Below, piece after piece: positions 1 to 11,927 of a stretch of 64,000 nucleotides of DNA (position 1 is its first letter; every line of letters begins with the position of its first letter). Source of the stretch: Archegozetes longisetosus. Taxonomy: Eukaryota; Arthropoda; Arachnida; Sarcoptiformes; Trhypochthoniidae. Below the pieces are notes generated by a model. That model had not been told where the DNA came from. It saw only the letters and a program-made list of their open reading frames with translations, and searched no databases. The position numbers and the translations under genes are program-made. The DNA lies in assembly GCA_018873245.2 (NCBI GenBank), contig JAEMBT020000009.1, forward strand, positions 9,027,288-9,091,287. The letters run 5' to 3'.

Positions 1-50
1 ACTAACTCTATCTATAACTAAGTCTTTTATATATCTATCTATACAATAAG

Positions 51-1468
51 ATGTCATATCAGATAATAGCTCGCCATGAAATGCGATCATTTATTAAAAA
101 TGCTATGGTTGCAGTTGGAACTAATAGTTCGCACGCTGAAACCTTAGCCGATGTCCTTGTCATGGGTGACTATAGAGGACATTACAGTCATGGCCTCAAT
201 CGACTGGGTTTGAACTTTTGTTAGCACTCCTTCACTGAATTTTTACTAAATTAAGTTTCAATCCTAGAACTTTATCTCAATGACATCAGGACAAAGGCCT
301 GTAATTCTGATGGCGAACCAACTATTTTGAACCAAACCGCCGCCACTGCATGTGTTGATGGAAACAACTTATTGGGTCCAGTGGTTGGAAAGTTTTGCAT
401 GAATTTAGCCATTCAAAAGGCTAAGGAGTCAGGAATCGGATGGGTTGTGGCCAAAGGTGACTCAAGATAATTAGACCAATTGAAATGTAAATCTTATGAA
501 TGTTTGCAGGAAGTAATCATTTCGGGATTGCTGGCTATTATAGCTTGCTTGCTTTGGAGCAAAATCTTCTGGTTAGCACTAATTTTATTAATCACAATCA
601 CTTCAATTCGCTTAAATTTGTTTCTCATCAAATTGTTAGGGAATGGCGTTTACTAATGCATCGCCACTATTGGCCACAACTAGAGGAAAGGAACCATTTT
701 TTGGGACAAATCCCCTATCGTTGGCTGCACCAGCAAATAATGGTGACAGCTTTGTTTTAGATATGGCAACATCTGTGGTCGCTTTAGGCAAAGTTGAGAT
801 TGCAGACAGGAAAGGAGAATCCATTCCTGAAGGATGGGGTATCGGCAAAAATGGACAACCGATTACAAATCCCAAGCAATTACACGCTTTGTTGCCGTTA
901 GGAGGACCTGAAAAATCAAGTAATTTCCTTATGAGATTAAGTATTTTAGCAGAGCAGAGTTCAATGGTGATTATTAATTTAGGTGGTTATAAGGGCTACG
1001 GTCTGGCCATGTTAGTTGAGATATTTTGTGGTGTACTTAGTGGTTCTGCAATCGCACCAAATATCAGAAAATGGAACGATATCCACACCACTGCCAACTT
1101 GGTATTACACACCATTAACTAATTGAATTATTTAACCTTATTTTCTACAAAAGGGTCAATGTTTTATTGCTATAAATCCCGAAGCGTTTGGTTCTGGATT
1201 CACAGATAGGATGTCTAATTTGATTGATGCGTGTCGTAGTCAACAACCAGCAGAGGGACAACCAAATGTTTTAGTGGCTGGTGATCCTGAAAGACAACAT
1301 ATGGAAAAGTGTGACTCGCAAGGAGGCATTGAATATCATCCTAATCAAATCAAATTTGCGGTAATTTTAATCAATTTGAAGATTAGCTTTTGACTAATAA
1401 TTACTTTTTATTGGTAGAATGATATCGCGAAGGGCTTGAATATAGCACCTCCAAAAATACTAAATTAA
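51..1468 (+). CDS. Malate/L-lactate dehydrogenase, Ldh2 (PF02615) family, 7 exons
   Basis: A cytosolic-type NAD(P)-dependent 2-hydroxyacid oxidoreductase of the Ldh2/MdhB/ureidoglycolate-dehydrogenase fold; the exact substrate cannot be read from sequence. Exons as I join them: 51-207, 268-456, 510-571, 640-919, 983-1101, 1154-1360 and 1418-1468. All introns are GT-AG and 48-68 nt long, and the joined frame is open for 354 residues, which is the normal family length. Visible family motifs in order are YRGHYSHGLNRL near residue 46 (with the conserved His), GSNHFGIAGYY near 117, TNPLSLAAPA, and the glycine-rich GYKGYGLAMLVEIFCG. The C-terminal part has VLVAGDPER and YHPNQIK. The first ATG aligns with the usual family N-terminus, so no upstream coding exon is needed. 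The product looks intact. Splice sites are inferred from frame and family similarity. Confidence 0.92.
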
Positions 1469-1477
1469 TCATCTGGA

Positions 1478-1565
1478 TTTATTAATGATATGATGTGTTA
1501 TTAATGATCTGATGTCTTATCAAAAGATCTGACGATTTATTAATGATCTGATATTTTATTAATTA
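1478..1565. repeat. Short degenerate tandem repeat (~20-nt unit)
   Basis: About four imperfect head-to-tail copies of a unit resembling TTATTAATGATCTGATGT lie in the gap between the convergent dehydrogenase and tRNA-modification genes. No coding potential is visible. It may lie in the 3' UTR of either gene. Confidence 0.7.
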
Positions 1566-1578
1566 TATATAATTACAA

Positions 1579-2850
1579 TCAATCTTTACTTATAAATTGT
1601 TTAACATCTATTCTCTCGCATTTTATATGTGCTTTAATAAGTTGTTGACTAACATCTTCACCAAACGGAGCTTTAGCAGAAAAATCAACATTTCTGATAG
1701 ACTCTTGATCTCTAAGTACGAAATGAGGAGACTTGTGTTCATTTAACAATTTCAAGATTCCATTCCAAGCTATCATAACTCCGTTATCAGTACATAAATG
1801 TTTAGGAGGAACAAAAACTTGGACTTGTAGTGATTGACAAAAATTTCTAATAGAGTTAGTGATGAAATGATTGGAGGCACAGCCACCACTAATGACTAGT
1901 TTAATAGGTTGTCCATCTATAATGTTTTCTTCTATTATATAATTAAAAGCACGTTGTAGTCTCTTAATAAATATAAAAGTGATCGCATATTCAAGTGAAG
2001 CACAGATATCAGGTGCTTGTGGTAAGACAGCATCAGGAGCTAGATCTAACTCCTTTTCATACTTGTCGATCACTCTATTGATCATTGGGTAAAACCCAGA
2101 GAAACTAAATTCACACGAACGCAAATAATGGGTATATAAAGGATAAGAGTTGAGGTTATTGAAGAAGGCGAACGGATTACCAGATTTGGCACATAACTCG
2201 AGGGCTGCACCGCCACTTATTTGATCATAAGGCGGACCAAGATTTTTGAGCCTAAGTTTTCGGGCCACTTTGTCCAAGAGGTCTCCAGGAGCATCATCTT
2301 TGGACTGACCAAATAGTTGAAATTGATTGATATCTTTAACGAGTCCTAATAGGCAGTGACCACCTGATATTAGAAGAGTAACAAACGGAAAGCTAAGTCT
2401 ATCGTTGTTGATTAGGGCAGCCAAAGCGTGCGCTTCCATGTGATGGATCGGAATCAATGGTTTGTTGTATTTGAGAGCTAAAGTCTTAGCGTAATTTTTG
2501 CCAATCACTAGCGAAAGAGGAAGTCCAGGCATTAGAGTGACAGCAACAGCAGTCAACTGTTGAGGAGAAATATTGGCCAACTGGAGAGATTGTTTGACAG
2601 ATTGGTCGATGGAAGCTTTGTGTAGATCTCTAGCGACAGGTGGGATGATGCCTCCATTTGACAGATGGATTTTTAATTGTGATTTACATACGTCTGATAG
2701 AATGTGTCCCTTTTCGTCTACTATTGCTATTCCTGTCTCGTCGCATGATGTCTCGATGCCGATTACTTTATATGAAGATAGTTGTTGGCATCTTTGTTGG
2801 CTTCTATTGTACTTCTCAGCTATGGGTCTCAATACTCTTCTCCATAACAT
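1579..2850 (-). CDS. OSGEPL1: Mitochondrial tRNA N6-adenosine threonylcarbamoyltransferase (OSGEPL1/Qri7 type)
   Basis: A single-exon gene of 423 aa encoding the Kae1/TsaD-family enzyme that transfers the threonylcarbamoyl group to A37 of ANN-decoding tRNAs in mitochondria. The fold begins with VIGIETSCDETGIAI (about 29-43). The metal-binding His-x-x-x-His is in HHMEAHA (about 136-142), followed by ISGGHC, LISGGCASNHF-type and CTDNGVMIAW motifs, all in family order. The N-terminal extension of about 26 residues is rich in Arg (RR, R, K) and lacks acidic residues before the domain apart from one Glu, which fits a mitochondrial targeting peptide. The usual 'PE' in the GG-I-PE-AS loop reads IIPPVARD here, a mild variation. 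There is no frameshift or stop. It converges with the dehydrogenase gene and lies head-to-tail behind separase. Confidence 0.93.
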   Translation of the reverse strand: MLWRRVLRPIAEKYNRSQQRCQQLSSYKVIGIETSCDETGIAIVDEKGHILSDVCKSQLKIHLSNGGIIPPVARDLHKASIDQSVKQSLQLANISPQQLTAVAVTLMPGLPLSLVIGKNYAKTLALKYNKPLIPIHHMEAHALAALINNDRLSFPFVTLLISGGHCLLGLVKDINQFQLFGQSKDDAPGDLLDKVARKLRLKNLGPPYDQISGGAALELCAKSGNPFAFFNNLNSYPLYTHYLRSCEFSFSGFYPMINRVIDKYEKELDLAPDAVLPQAPDICASLEYAITFIFIKRLQRAFNYIIEENIIDGQPIKLVISGGCASNHFITNSIRNFCQSLQVQVFVPPKHLCTDNGVMIAWNGILKLLNEHKSPHFVLRDQESIRNVDFSAKAPFGEDVSQQLIKAHIKCERIDVKQFISKD

Positions 2851-3583
2851 TTTCTAATTTAAACGCTTATTATTAACTTTCCAAACAATTTGTTGCCATA
2901 AATCCTTTTCAGCTAATATCAATTTATCCAAATTATCTAAGATAACATAGGACATGTTCTTCATTCAATTATATAAAGATCTAAATGAAAAGACTTGACT
3001 GTAAAGATAACACGTTTTGTTCAAATAAATAAACAATCATAACATTGCGTAACATATTTGAAGGTTTGAATGCAACACATGTGCGCACATTACAACCATC
3101 GCATTCAATAAGTACTCAGACTTCTCTTTCATTACTTTTTGATCCCTTTCATGCATTCTTATACTCTACTATGAAAGTTGTAATACTTTCACAACTAAAA
3201 CTTTCGTAAACTCTTGTATTGAGGAAAGCTTGAAGCTATGAAGATTTAACCAAATTAAAAGTACGAAAACATTTCAAGATTAGCTGATATGAAGCATCTA
3301 ATTGTTTGAACATTAATTTTAATCTAAATCTCATTTATTTAAATGTTATATCAATCAATTGACAAGGTAATCAATGCTGAAATAAAGTTTAATCCATAAA
3401 CATTTTATTTAAAATACTTGATATCTTAGAAAACTTTATTTAGTAACTACAAAATTTGTTCAAACATGTTGAGTATCCACTAAACTTATATAGAAAATAT
3501 TGATAAAAACTTAGTTTATAAAATTCAATTTTCTGTATAAATCATAGAAAATTATTGTGCAATCGTATGAATATATCAAATAG
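2851..3583. other. Intergenic spacer
   Basis: AT-rich DNA of about 0.73 kb between the start of the OSGEPL1-type gene and the separase stop codon, both on the minus strand. It should hold the promoter of the former and the 3' UTR of the latter. I see no ORF, RNA gene or clear repeat. Confidence 0.6.
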
Positions 3584-6500
3584 CTAACTAGATTTACTTC
3601 TTGTAAAAAGAGGCAAGCCATAGACAACAGGGGCAGCACCAATCAGGTGTTTAAGCTTACAAACGCTTCTAGACATACAAACAGCTTTAGTGATTGGCAT
3701 CGCTTCTCGGCTCTGGTTGGGCTCAGGTTTCCAGTTAGAAAACCAATGACTCAAAAGTTGATCAGAAAACTTGTCAATGTCTTTATCAGTCACGTCCCAA
3801 AGGACGCCGACATAACAAGGCGAGCCATTCATCATAAAACGATATGGTGTTCCATACGACTCCAATTGGTGGCCTTCCGAAAACAGTTTACCACTACTGC
3901 AACCGATAACTAGTGAGGCAGAATTGATGTTACAGCCATCGAGTCCTTCAGGAATGGTTCGATAATAAGAGGCACCAGCGCCATGACCGAAGAATATATA
4001 GACATGTTTTGACTCGAATGCATCTTTTAAGTCGGTGTAAAGAGGAGGTTTTCCAATTGCTCCGTTCCAATCTTTCATTGATAAGAACGACTCTTTGAAA
4101 TACTCTTCAGTTTTCGCTAAATTGTCTGCTGGATTTAAAACGTAATACACACTTCTCTCGTCCACTCCTTTCGCATAGATTTCATCTTTAAATGCCTTAA
4201 CCATTACAGATAGTATTCTTATTGAAGGCGTTCGAAATATTGGCTGATTATACGATTGTAGAGATGGCAAAGATTCGAATGGGAACGATTCCAGAGACTT
4301 GTCAAGTATCAAACCTACGGCTGAAATCTTATAAGCTGTGAAAATTGATTCTTTGTTCTCAATAGGATAAACAGCGAGAAATAATTCTTCATATTTTGCA
4401 AAGCATTTGGAAACAAAATGAATGGATGAAGATGCGAAGAGCATTTGAATTGCAGCCTTGAATTCGCAGTATTTAAGCGAAGGCAAAGATTCAATTACAA
4501 CTGAAAGTAGTTGCTCACTGACACAAGTTAGTTTATCTTTATTTGCATATTCGAGAATAACACTTTTTAATTTTGAGCACATTTCTTGATAGTTTTTATT
4601 CTCAAGTTCCCCGAAAAGTATTCCTCTAAATGGTCCAAACCAGGTCTCTTCAACACTTCTCAACAAGATCATCATTTCTTCGTCGAGAGAGAACCTCAAT
4701 CGCCAAAATGTTTCTCTGTCTTTATTAATGATTGATGCATTTGATTTCTCAATTATTTCATTGAATTGTACCATAAAATGTTTGATTATCTGATGGAAGA
4801 TAATAGTAATAAATTTAAGCTAAACATTGATAACAACTATTAGTAATACCTTTTCGGGATCGCTTTTGATCTTGAGAAAAATAGGTTTCTTCCCATTTTG
4901 ATAACGACAAACTAATAAATCGGGAATCTTTGAACCATTCTCAACAGTTGATATCTGGATAATTCGCCAATCCTCAGGATAACCACTAATCATTGAATCA
5001 ATAGAATTATTTGAATTCTCTACTCCATCGAAAATCAGGTTTTCTATGTCATATTTGTATACTCTGTTTAACTTCCTTTTCTTCTCAGCGATAAATAAGT
5101 TTCGATAACGAAAAGAGGCAGAACTTGAAGACTCGGAAAAGTGATAGCCAATTAAGTTTATGTTGAACTTATCGTGAAATGAATATATTTGTGCCAAAAG
5201 CTTATGAACTGATACGTAAAGTTTTGCGGTTGGATGTGATGACATCAATTGCGATACTTTGAACAAAATTTTAATAATTGAGTCTAAATCCCAATCACTA
5301 CAGTTATCTTCTGAAAGCTTTCGACAAATCCTTAAATCATCCTTAATGTTGAGCTTTTCTTGAAAAACTTCATCCAACTCTTCGATATCGTCCATACAAA
5401 CGATGCTCTCGTCTGAAAGTTGTTCAATACTAGCTGGTTTAGAGGACGATAGTTTGGATCGTCTCTCAGTAATTGACTTTTTTGTTTCACAAGTTTCTTC
5501 AATTTGCTTCAACGATGCTGAACGAGATCTTGTGACCCGTCGATTGGTTGATGAGCTCTGCTTTACAAAAACATCGATTCCAATCATGTTAGCGAGTGGT
5601 TCATCATTTGCAAAAGTGTTAGTTTCTGATATTGAAATAGATCGTGAAATGGAATCATTTTCAAAATTAAGTTTATTAGGACGATTATTTTTGGGTTGAA
5701 ACGGGACTCTTTTAGAACTAGAGACAGATGTCTTCTCCATAGCCTCTTTATAAACGGCATTTTTGAGCGCTACCATATAATCCTGAACTTCATCAGATTT
5801 AAATTCTTTCTTTTGCTTGGGTGCTTTTGGAATTGAAGTTTTGTTTCTTCTTTGAGGTGGCGATGGAGTGTGGACTGAAATAGTGGTCAAGTTTGAAACA
5901 CAATCCAGTAAATTGTTATTATATTCGATCCATATATGATCAACAAAATCGTTGTGCTTAATTTGCCATAACTGAAATTTACAAAAGGCTTCGTAATACA
6001 ACAACTGAGACTTAATCATACGCTCTTCATAACTAAATGTTGGAAAGCGTGTTATTTTATCACACGTCTTAATCGCATCCTCAAATTCTTTGTTGTCAAC
6101 TTGAAGTTTGGCGATGTTTTTGTAGACTTGAAATTTAGTGCCTTTTGATAAGCCGTAAACTTTGAGCTGATATTTGGAAATGAAATAGGGATCTTTACCA
6201 TCATTTTTCAGTATATCATTAATTCTCAATCTTAGTATATTTTTAGAATAGCTTTTGACTGAATTTGAGTAAATGTCTTTGAGTTGTCTTAAAACATAGG
6301 CTGAATCCTTGTCATCGATCAACAATTTGTTAAACTCAATTTCGAGCTTAATTAGGAATAATTCTAAAAACTCAGTGCAATTGATTTCTTCGTCACTCAT
6401 TGTTAAACAAGATGACACCTTATCTCGAGGAAGGAAATCACCACTATCGCTGTTGTCTTCACTTACAGACTTCATCAGTTTCTTCTTTATCTCCCATAAA

Positions 6501-8244
6501 TTGAAATTTTCGTGTTCGCAAACTTCAGTTTGTGATAGTTCACAATTAGAGTCGCAGTAATTGGCATTTGTGGTTATAACTGGATCGACTTCACGTTCGC
6601 TTTTCTTGGCCGGACGTTTAACATGATATCGTCCATCTATTGCACGTCTCGTATCCGGAGATATGGTCGAGACTGAAGACTCGGACGAAAAGACCGAACT
6701 CAAGGGACGAAAGTAATCGGACACATACAAACTTTGTGATGCATTTACTAACTTTTTGTGCGCTGAATATTTGTGATCACATAAGATATCGAACTGAGAA
6801 CCAATGACAAATAATTTCGAGAGCCTATCAAAAAAAAATTATAGTAATTAGAGTAAGGGTTTTAAAAGTTTAGATAAATCAATTACCAAATGACTGCACA
6901 TTGACGTCGAGCTATTTTGATGAGAGAGTTGTAGTAAAAGATGGCATCGACTGGCATTCCAATGTTCATATAGAAATCAGCCGATAATTGCATTGCATTG
7001 AAAGCAAAGTTAATCACTGCAAACCTGTACCACATCGGGTCCATATCTCCTGAAGATATGCCCATATTTTCGTTATTACTCTTGCCTTGGGACGACAAAA
7101 ATGAATGCCATCTCTTAAGTATGCAAATAGCCATTTGAATAGGTTCTACAAATTCTTGGAAGCACTTTGAAAACTGAAACTGATTGCCATCAAACTTAGA
7201 CGCAATGATAAGCGCTAAACCTTTGATATAATAGCGATTGATAGTTAACTTTTGCAAATAATCAGACTGAAGAAAAGACTTCAAGACAGAAGCAGCTCTT
7301 TCTCGATGACCTTTAAGTAAATCTAACTCACACTTAGCTAAGAGAATGAGGGAAGTGGCATAAGTTTGAGGAGTTGATTTAGGGAGAGCGGAATGATTGA
7401 GAAGTGATACTGCTTTATCTATAGCACCTAGTTCTATATAACTTCTAATCAAATAGTATATGGCTGTTAAACGAATCTCTGATTGTTTTGTACTATAATA
7501 ACGACAATACTTATCCAATAGTACTGCTGCTTTCAATTGGTAGTCATGCATACTATAGAAGCTAAACACTTGATAAGCAGCACTAATATTATAATAAACT
7601 TTAAGTTTAATAAGTGAGTCGTCAGTTATTGACTTGTATTTGATCCCTTTGTTCAGTGCGTCAGTCCATTCATTGATGGCTTGTTTGAGTGGTGAAACTA
7701 ATTGTAACATGTTTTCCAAATTCACTATATCTGACATCATATTCGAGTCAAATTTACTTTCTTTATTTACTGGTATATCATTTATTGGATTATTTTTGTT
7801 CGGGATTGACACGCATTCATACTTCTCTTCTTCGAGTGCTACCTTCTTCTCAAAGTTTTTCAAATTAAACAGAAACAGTTCGTAATATGTGTTAGCGATT
7901 AGTAGACGACTTGGCGCTTCGTTAACACAACCACACTTGTCTTCTATATGTTTAAATAGTGCCGCCAATACCTCATCGATGGTTGATTTGTCTTGTGCTG
8001 GAATATCGTTAATCCAAGTTGCAGAAGATATAATCAATTTGAATCGATCACAACGCCATTTGCCATCTCTTCGATTATTGACATTTGTATCATCTTTGCT
8101 GATATTTGAACTAGTCTTGGCTTTAGTTGACTTGGATGTCAGTGAAGTAGTTCTGGCTCTTTGTCTCCTTTGGCCAGTTTTGGGACCATTGGTGTCATCG
8201 GTGAAGTTATAGATATCACTCTTCTCTCTCAATACATGAGTCAT
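3584..8244 (-). CDS. ESPL1: Separase (separin, ESPL1/Esp1), 3 exons
   Basis: The clan CD cysteine protease that cleaves cohesin at anaphase; it acts in the nucleus and on the spindle. Exons on the minus strand are 8244-6887, 6824-4850 and 4789-3584 (introns of 62 and 60 nt, GT-AG), giving an open frame of 1512 aa. The C-terminal exon carries the whole diagnostic protease core: YYVLNPADNLAKTE; the catalytic His in FFGHGAGASYY (about residue 1380); the catalytic Cys in VIGCSSGKL (about 1408); then the separase-typical tail GTPYRFMMNGSPCYVGVLWDVTDKDIDKF. The N-terminal two thirds are helical-repeat-like (TPR/HEAT-type helices such as residues 230-330), followed by a Ser/Lys-rich low-complexity stretch within exon 2 that is probably the regulatory and autocleavage region. 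It is shorter than vertebrate separase (about 2100 aa) but not truncated at either end. The start ATG is the first in frame after upstream stops. The gene is divergent from the dynactin subunit gene. Confidence 0.93.
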
Positions 8245-8719
8245 CGCGATATCAATCTATTGATTAAAAAGTGTTATAAACTGTTATAAACTATTTATTA
8301 TAATTATATTTTAACAAAATCATAGATTGATTCACATTAAAATAGTTGAAAATAAGATAAAATCATTGGAAATAAGAGAAAACAATTGCCTATAAAAGAA
8401 ATTAATCAAAAACTAATGTGACGACTCATTTGCCTCCAAAATGTTCAATTCAATAACACCGGACAATGAATACCAGCTTATGATTGGACCATACGATTAC
8501 TCAAATACGTGTGCATATTGATAGCAAAGTTATAACTGACTTATTGGCATTCAGTTAGGTCTCTATAAAAAGGATTCAATTTAATAGACTGACAAAACGT
8601 TATTTATGTAACAGTGTTTATGAAACTATAAAAATTTAGAAAACATGAGTTTGAGTCAGATCTGAAGTAAAATAAAAATTACAAAAGACTTAAAAACTAA
8701 TTGAAAAGTATAAGAAACC
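8245..8719. promoter_or_regulatory. Divergent intergenic region (separase / dynactin subunit 6)
   Basis: This 475-bp AT-rich spacer lies between the start codons of separase (left) and the dynactin-6 gene (right), so it must contain both promoters. No clear TATA pair or palindrome could be assigned with confidence; function is inferred from position only. Confidence 0.5.
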
Positions 8720-9383
8720 ATGTCAATAAATAAACAGAGGTTTGTATGAAATAAATAAATAAAGTTATAAACAAAGTTTTAATAAAAGAACTATTATATC
8801 TAGTGTGAAAATAAGTGCAGGAGCTATAGTTTGTACGGAACAAACCACACTTGAAGGAGACATTACAATAGGAGTGAAGACAGTGATACACCCGACAGCT
8901 TCAATAGTAGCTCAATCAGGACCCATCATCATTGGTGACTCCAATCTGATAGAAGAAAATGTCAAAATTGTCAACGTATCAACTCAGCCAATGATCATAG
9001 GATCTCATAATGTCTTTGAAGTTGGGTCTCACTGTCACTCACCACAAATCGGTGATCACAATGTTCTTGAATCGAAATGTCGGGTTGGGCCACAGACTCG
9101 TATGTCGAATGGTTGTGTAATCGGTGCCATGTGCTCTGTGGATTGCGATCAGTTGTTACCTGAGAATACTGTAATTTTTGGCAGTGATTGCAAGCGAAGA
9201 ATACAACATGAAAGACCTGCACCTCAAACCTACCAGTTGGATTTTCTAAGCAAAATTTTACCTAATTATCAACGAATTGAAAAGCCTAACTTTAAACCGA
9301 GTCCTACCCAACACAGTCCTGATCCTAACCCAATGTCTACAAGTAGTTCAAGGCCTGCTTCTACTTCTCTCTCCCCTCAATAG
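8720..9383 (+). CDS. DCTN6: Dynactin subunit 6 (p27), 2 exons with a 20-nt first coding exon
   Basis: A subunit of the pointed-end complex of dynactin, which links the dynein motor to cargo. Exon 1 is 8720-8739 and encodes ATG plus about six residues (MSINKQ + AG). The intron is 8740-8803 (GT...TAG) and exon 2 is 8804-9383, joining as Ser-Val-Lys-Ile. This matches the start of known DCTN6 proteins (S-V-K-I-x-x-GA-V-V-C) and explains why the big exon has no ATG at its beginning, only an in-frame GTG. The 199-aa product shows left-handed beta-helix hexapeptide repeats (IVAQSGPIIIGDSNLIEENV, MIIGSHNVFEVG, IGDHNVLESKC, NGCVIGA), then PENTVIFGSDCKRR and LDFLSKILPNY, both DCTN6 hallmarks. The tail is a Pro/Ser-rich extension. 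It appears intact. Confidence 0.92.
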
Positions 9384-9827
9384 TAACGTTATTTTATTTA
9401 TTTAAATTTTTATATCTAGATTGTATAAAATGTAATAAATCTATACTTTTAAAAATTTTCGCAGAATAAATGACTTATGCTTGAAATTGTGTGAATTGTT
9501 TGGAATTTTAAAGAAAAAGTTTGAAGGATGAGAAGTTATATTTCTTATCTTCAAAATAATTAGTTCAACGTACAATGTCATTCCTAGAACAAATCAGTCG
9601 TTATCTTTAATTGCTCGTACACTTATTGGATTAAAATTCATTAGAAAGTTATGACTCAAAGAAAATAATCATAGTTTCTCTGGTATTCATGTAAGATTAG
9701 ATAATTTACGCCTAAGTTATTCTCGTAAAATAGACTGTATAAGTAACATGCAATACACAACGTTTGCATCACACCCTTGACATCAAATTTCATTTAAGAC
9801 TCAATCAAGCAGTTAAAATCTCTTCAA
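9384..9827. other. Intergenic spacer, 5' flank of the caspase array
   Basis: About 0.44 kb without coding potential between dynactin-6 and the first caspase. Unlike copies 2-4, this flank does not visibly carry the shared upstream block with GCACTGCAGACAACC, so copy 1 may have its own promoter or may be the end of the array. Confidence 0.5.
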
Positions 9828-11263
9828 ATGGATGCACAGTCAATAGTTTTGGAGAAATTCGATGTGATAACTGATTTTCTGATAAAAAATCAATTTTTTG
9901 ATGAAGGGAGTCTCTCAGAGTTATTTGTAAGTTTGATGTTAGATTAAACTCTAAAATAGAATAAGTGCTAATTAAATTGTTTATTGTTTATTGTTTATTG
10001 TTTACTGAAAACATTCAGAGTGATATTGACGAAAATGATAGAGAGAACAAACTTAAGCGAATAATAGAGAACATCGAAACAAGAGATCGTGAAGACATTG
10101 ATAAGTTTGCTATATTAATGCGTAAATCTGAACTTTTCAATGAGGACTTCTTAAAACCAGAAGACGAATGTGACAGTGCTTTAGAGAAAGTTAAGCATAA
10201 ACTTATAGTTCGTTTAAAAGATTTACTTTCAACTCCTAAAGCTTGTGGTGAAGTCTTAGCAGTAAAAGAAGCTTCAAAAATGAAGAGCACAAAATATGGT
10301 GATGTGTATAAAATGACATCAAAACCGCGAGGGTTTTGTGTTGTGATCGATAATCAGTCTTTTACTGATTCAAAATTGCCATTTAGAGCTGGTTCGAGAG
10401 CAGATGCTGATAGACTGTCAGATGTATTCTCTCAGCTCGGATTCAGTATTTTTCGTTATGTAAATAAAACAGCCGAACAAGTGGAAAGCATATTAAAACA
10501 GTTTTCAAGAAATGATGATCTCATATATCATGATGCTTTAGCTGTGATTATTCTTTCCCATGGAATCACTGATGCCATTTATGGTTCAGATGGTGAGACG
10601 ATCAAAGTTGATGATATTCTTAGTTTATACAACAATCGTAACTGTCGCCTATTGATTAATAAACCGAAAATGTTCTTCTTGAGTGCTTGCAGAGGACGTA
10701 AGATTGTTCATACATGATGAAAAAGTTTGAGTTTAGAATAAAAGTTGCATATGATTACAGATGAAATTGATACTGGGACTGAATATTATGAGCTAGATAT
10801 GCAAAGTGCTGAACAAACTGCCTATCTCTCACATTCAAGATCATTATCGCAACGATCATTGTCAAGTATTAAGTCTCAAGTTCCCACGTGGAGTGATATG
10901 TTTGTTTATTTTTCATCAGTTTCTGGTATAGTAATTTGTTTATTTCAAAAACTTTTTAATTGTGAATCTAGACTTATTCAAATCGAATCGAAGGCTCGAC
11001 ATTGGTTCAAAATGTTTAATTTTGATTGAATAGGTTATGCTTCACTTCGTAATGTGAACACTGGTTCTTGGTTTGGCTACGAATTGGCTCATACGATAGC
11101 AGAATATGCCCATAGAGAACACTTGAATGATTTGGTCACTATCAGAGTCGGTGAAAGACTACAGGAAAGAGAATCTGAAAGTCATGGCTCTGTTATGAAA
11201 CAAGCCATTGAATCACTTACCAGAGGACGTGTTAAAAAATTATATTTTAATCCAGGATTTTAG
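9828..11263 (+). CDS. CARD-containing caspase, copy 1 of 6
   Basis: A cysteine-aspartate protease of the C14 family. Exons are 9828-9926, 10019-10697, 10761-10925 and 11034-11263. All junctions are GT-AG and in frame, giving 390 aa. Residues 1 to about 80 form a helical CARD-like prodomain with the pattern ITDFLIKNQFF, then KLKRIIENIETRDREDIDKF. The p20 part starts at PRGFCVVIDNQSF (about 136) and includes RAGSRADADRLSDVF (substrate Arg), the catalytic His in ILSHGITD (His214) and the catalytic Cys in FLSACRG (Cys257). The usual QACRG has Ser in place of Gln. The p10 part contains PTWSDMFVYFSSVSGY, then SLRNVNTGSWF, where the usual SWRN has Leu for Trp, and it ends KKLYFNPGF. The CARD suggests an initiator (caspase-2/9/Dronc-like) role in apoptosis or immune signalling. 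It is the most diverged copy, with its own start (MDAQS). Confidence 0.88.
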
Positions 11264-11927
11264 AACTTTTCAAGATAAGAAAACTGTTATTTAGAGTCTT
11301 ATTTAATCTCGAATTTTATTGACTGGTTATTTAAATTTAACTAAAGTCTAAAATGTATATTTTGAACTTCGCAGAACTTTAAATAAATCTAAAGCAAATG
11401 TGATTTGAGAATTTCAATTATATTTTCTATCATCAGAAAAATTGATATATAATTGACATTGACTTAAATAATGAAGTGGGGATTGTTTGAACACAATCAA
11501 ACTTATCATAATTTGTTATTAGTTATGCAAATAGTTGCGATAGGCATTGAGCTAAATAATAGATAAGTCTTACGAATGCATTGCTGTTCTCAATCAACTT
11601 TTATACCAATTTGTCTTACAAAACATGTAATTAAAAACTGAACATAACTAAAAGCTACTACTGATTGAAAAGATGAAATTTTGTGAGTTTCTCACTAAAA
11701 ACAAGTTGGAAATAATTAATTTATTGATGTAATTGATTGCAACTATAAAATGGTTTCTAAATAAGAAGATTGCACTGCAGACAACCAGTAAGTGAAGTGT
11801 ACAGATTTTAGGCGTATTAATACTTTTTAAGCTAGCATTACGTCATTGTCAATGTTTATAAATTCAAAACTTATCGTAAAATAAACCATTTTCTTATCTT
11901 TAGAAGTCTTCGTTCAAATGTATTGAA
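11264..11927. other. Spacer with the duplicated upstream block of caspase copy 2
   Basis: Non-coding. From about 11360 the sequence is shared with the flanks of copies 3, 4 and partly 5 (for example GAACTTCGCAGAACTTTAAA, then TTGCACTGCAGACAACC), so each caspase was duplicated with its 5' flank. Confidence 0.7.
11744..11903 (+). promoter_or_regulatory. Predicted core promoter and 5' UTR intron of caspase copy 2
   Basis: TATAAAA at 11744-11750 is followed about 25-40 bp downstream by the block GCACTGCAGACAACCA, which is conserved before copies 2, 3 and 4. A consensus donor GTAAGT begins at 11788 and a TTTAG acceptor ends at 11903, just ahead of the ATG at 11928. I infer a TATA promoter, a short untranslated first exon and a 116-nt 5' UTR intron. 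Transcript evidence is not available. Confidence 0.5.

Noticed and set aside
5403..6560. Plus-strand ORFs opposite separase
   Set aside because: Serine/leucine-rich shadows of the real minus-strand exon.
8805..8807. GTG start codon for dynactin subunit 6
   Set aside because: A eukaryotic gene would rarely start at GTG; a 20-nt upstream exon with ATG joins in frame and matches the known protein start.
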